From NCBI GenBank assembly GCA_030671465.1, contig DAOVIP010000140.1, positions 1-5,834 of the forward strand: 5,834 nucleotides of DNA. Reading direction: 5' to 3'. This stretch comes from Candidatus Aminicenantota bacterium. Its GTDB lineage: Bacteria > Acidobacteriota > Aminicenantia > UBA2199. The notes under the pieces were generated by a model. It was not told where the DNA came from. It worked only from the letters and a program-made list of their open reading frames with translations, and searched no databases. Position 1 is the first letter of the stretch. Every line of letters begins with the position of its first letter. A program made the position numbers and the translations under genes. Positions 5,151 through 5,834 of this stretch are shown one piece after another.

Positions 5151-5834
5151 ATGGAATTTATACTGGTAGGGCAGCCCAATTCCGGGAAAAGTACTATATT
5201 TAACAGTGTTGTAGGATACAAATCTGTGGTGTCAAATTTTCCTGGTGTGACTGTAAGTTACACCCGAGGTAAAATTTACCTAAATAATGAAAAAATCGAT
5301 GTGGTTGATATCCCAGGTACTTATTCATTGCAAACTTCGGATGAAGCAGAACTGGTTGCCGTTGATTATATCCTGAATGCCTCGTCAGAATCGGTTATTG
5401 TCAATATTGTTGATGCATCAGTTCTCTCACGAAGCCTTGAACTAACTCTCCAGTTAATGGAATTGAAGAGACCGATGGTAATTGTACTTAATATGATGGA
5501 TGAAGCAGAACGTAAAGGGATTATAATCAATTGTAAAAAGCTGTTCGATATCACCGCTGTTCCTGTAATTGAAACCATAGGGAGAAAAGGTAAGGGCGTT
5601 TACGATGTTTTTAAGAAAGCATATAAAGTAGGTAAAGAGAGAATGATTCCCAGAACGATTAAGGGTCCATTTGAACTTGAAAGGCTTATTTCCAGGTTGG
5701 TTGATTTTTTAAAGATAAAACATATCCCTCAAAAATGGAACCATCGATTTATTTCAATAAAATTGCTGGAGAGAGATCCGTTAATCAACAATTTTCTAAA
5801 AGATTTTTTTTGCCAATCTGACTGGAAATTTATT
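5151..5834 (+). CDS. feoB: Ferrous iron transport protein B, N-terminal GTPase part (cut by the window end)
   Basis: The first 228 residues of the inner-membrane Fe(II) transporter, whose N-terminal G domain binds and hydrolyses GTP to control uptake through a membrane domain that lies beyond the window. All G motifs are present: G1 GQPNSGKS (7-14), G2 Thr34 in SNFPGVTV (28-35), G3 DIPGTYSL (53-60), G4 NMMD (114-117) and a G5-like loop around Thr142-Gly147. VNIVDAS (84-90) and the long LELTLQLMEL helix (96-105) are also typical. Residues about 165-228 match the helical GDI-like segment, including WNHRFISIKLLERD (196-209). Full-length FeoB proteins are usually about 650-800 residues, so most of the gene is missing here. 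No FeoA-like frame lies in the 84-base gap before it. I see no convincing promoter in that gap, so read-through from the TetR-family gene is possible. Switch I has VSNFPGVTVS where classical FeoB often has VGNWPGVTVE, a modest deviation. Confidence 0.95.
   Translation, partial: MEFILVGQPNSGKSTIFNSVVGYKSVVSNFPGVTVSYTRGKIYLNNEKIDVVDIPGTYSLQTSDEAELVAVDYILNASSESVIVNIVDASVLSRSLELTLQLMELKRPMVIVLNMMDEAERKGIIINCKKLFDITAVPVIETIGRKGKGVYDVFKKAYKVGKERMIPRTIKGPFELERLISRLVDFLKIKHIPQKWNHRFISIKLLERDPLINNFLKDFFCQSDWKFI

Noticed and set aside
5366..5578. Minus-strand open frame of 70 codons opposite feoB.
   Set aside because: It is antisense to the conserved GTPase motifs of feoB, and its apparent protein has no recognisable feature.

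Overview
The window is ordinary chromosomal DNA from a Gram-negative bacterium with an outer membrane. The evidence for that is a protein with a Sec signal peptide and a C-terminal Omp85-like beta-barrel ending in Phe. Composition is moderately AT-rich, and the promoters match the sigma-70 consensus closely. No gene fixes the phylum. A secreted peptidase-MA-like domain joined to a TolB-like propeller and an outer-membrane barrel is, from general knowledge, reminiscent of FCB-group or related candidate phyla, but this is inference only. There are no RNA genes, insertion sequences, phage genes or CRISPR arrays, and no gene-free stretch longer than about 125 bases.

Left half (minus strand): trxB (thioredoxin reductase, 2839-3795) is followed after 16 bases by a 922-codon gene (54-2822). 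That gene encodes a secreted metallopeptidase-like, propeller and outer-membrane barrel protein. The pair looks like one transcription unit driven by a near-consensus promoter at 3839-3867.

Middle: a 126-base intergenic region (3796-3921) carries two divergent promoters. The plus-strand one drives a 148-codon gene for a two-helix membrane protein with a cytoplasmic four-cysteine domain (3922-4368). Its -10 box lies so close to the ATG that the mRNA is predicted to be leaderless, and a 17-base imperfect palindrome covers the -10 box up to the start codon.

Right half (plus strand): a TetR/AcrR-family repressor (4443-5066) has a perfect consensus promoter (TTGACA, 17-base spacer, TATAAT). The 11-base perfect palindrome GAACACTGTTC sits over the predicted start site and is a strong candidate autoregulatory operator. 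It is followed after 84 bases by the first 228 codons of feoB (ferrous iron transporter GTPase), which runs off the window.

The most notable items are the three-part metallopeptidase/propeller/barrel protein, the probable leaderless cysteine-cluster membrane protein divergent from trxB, and the TetR gene with its promoter-operator next to feoB. I do not see a clear new multi-gene system.
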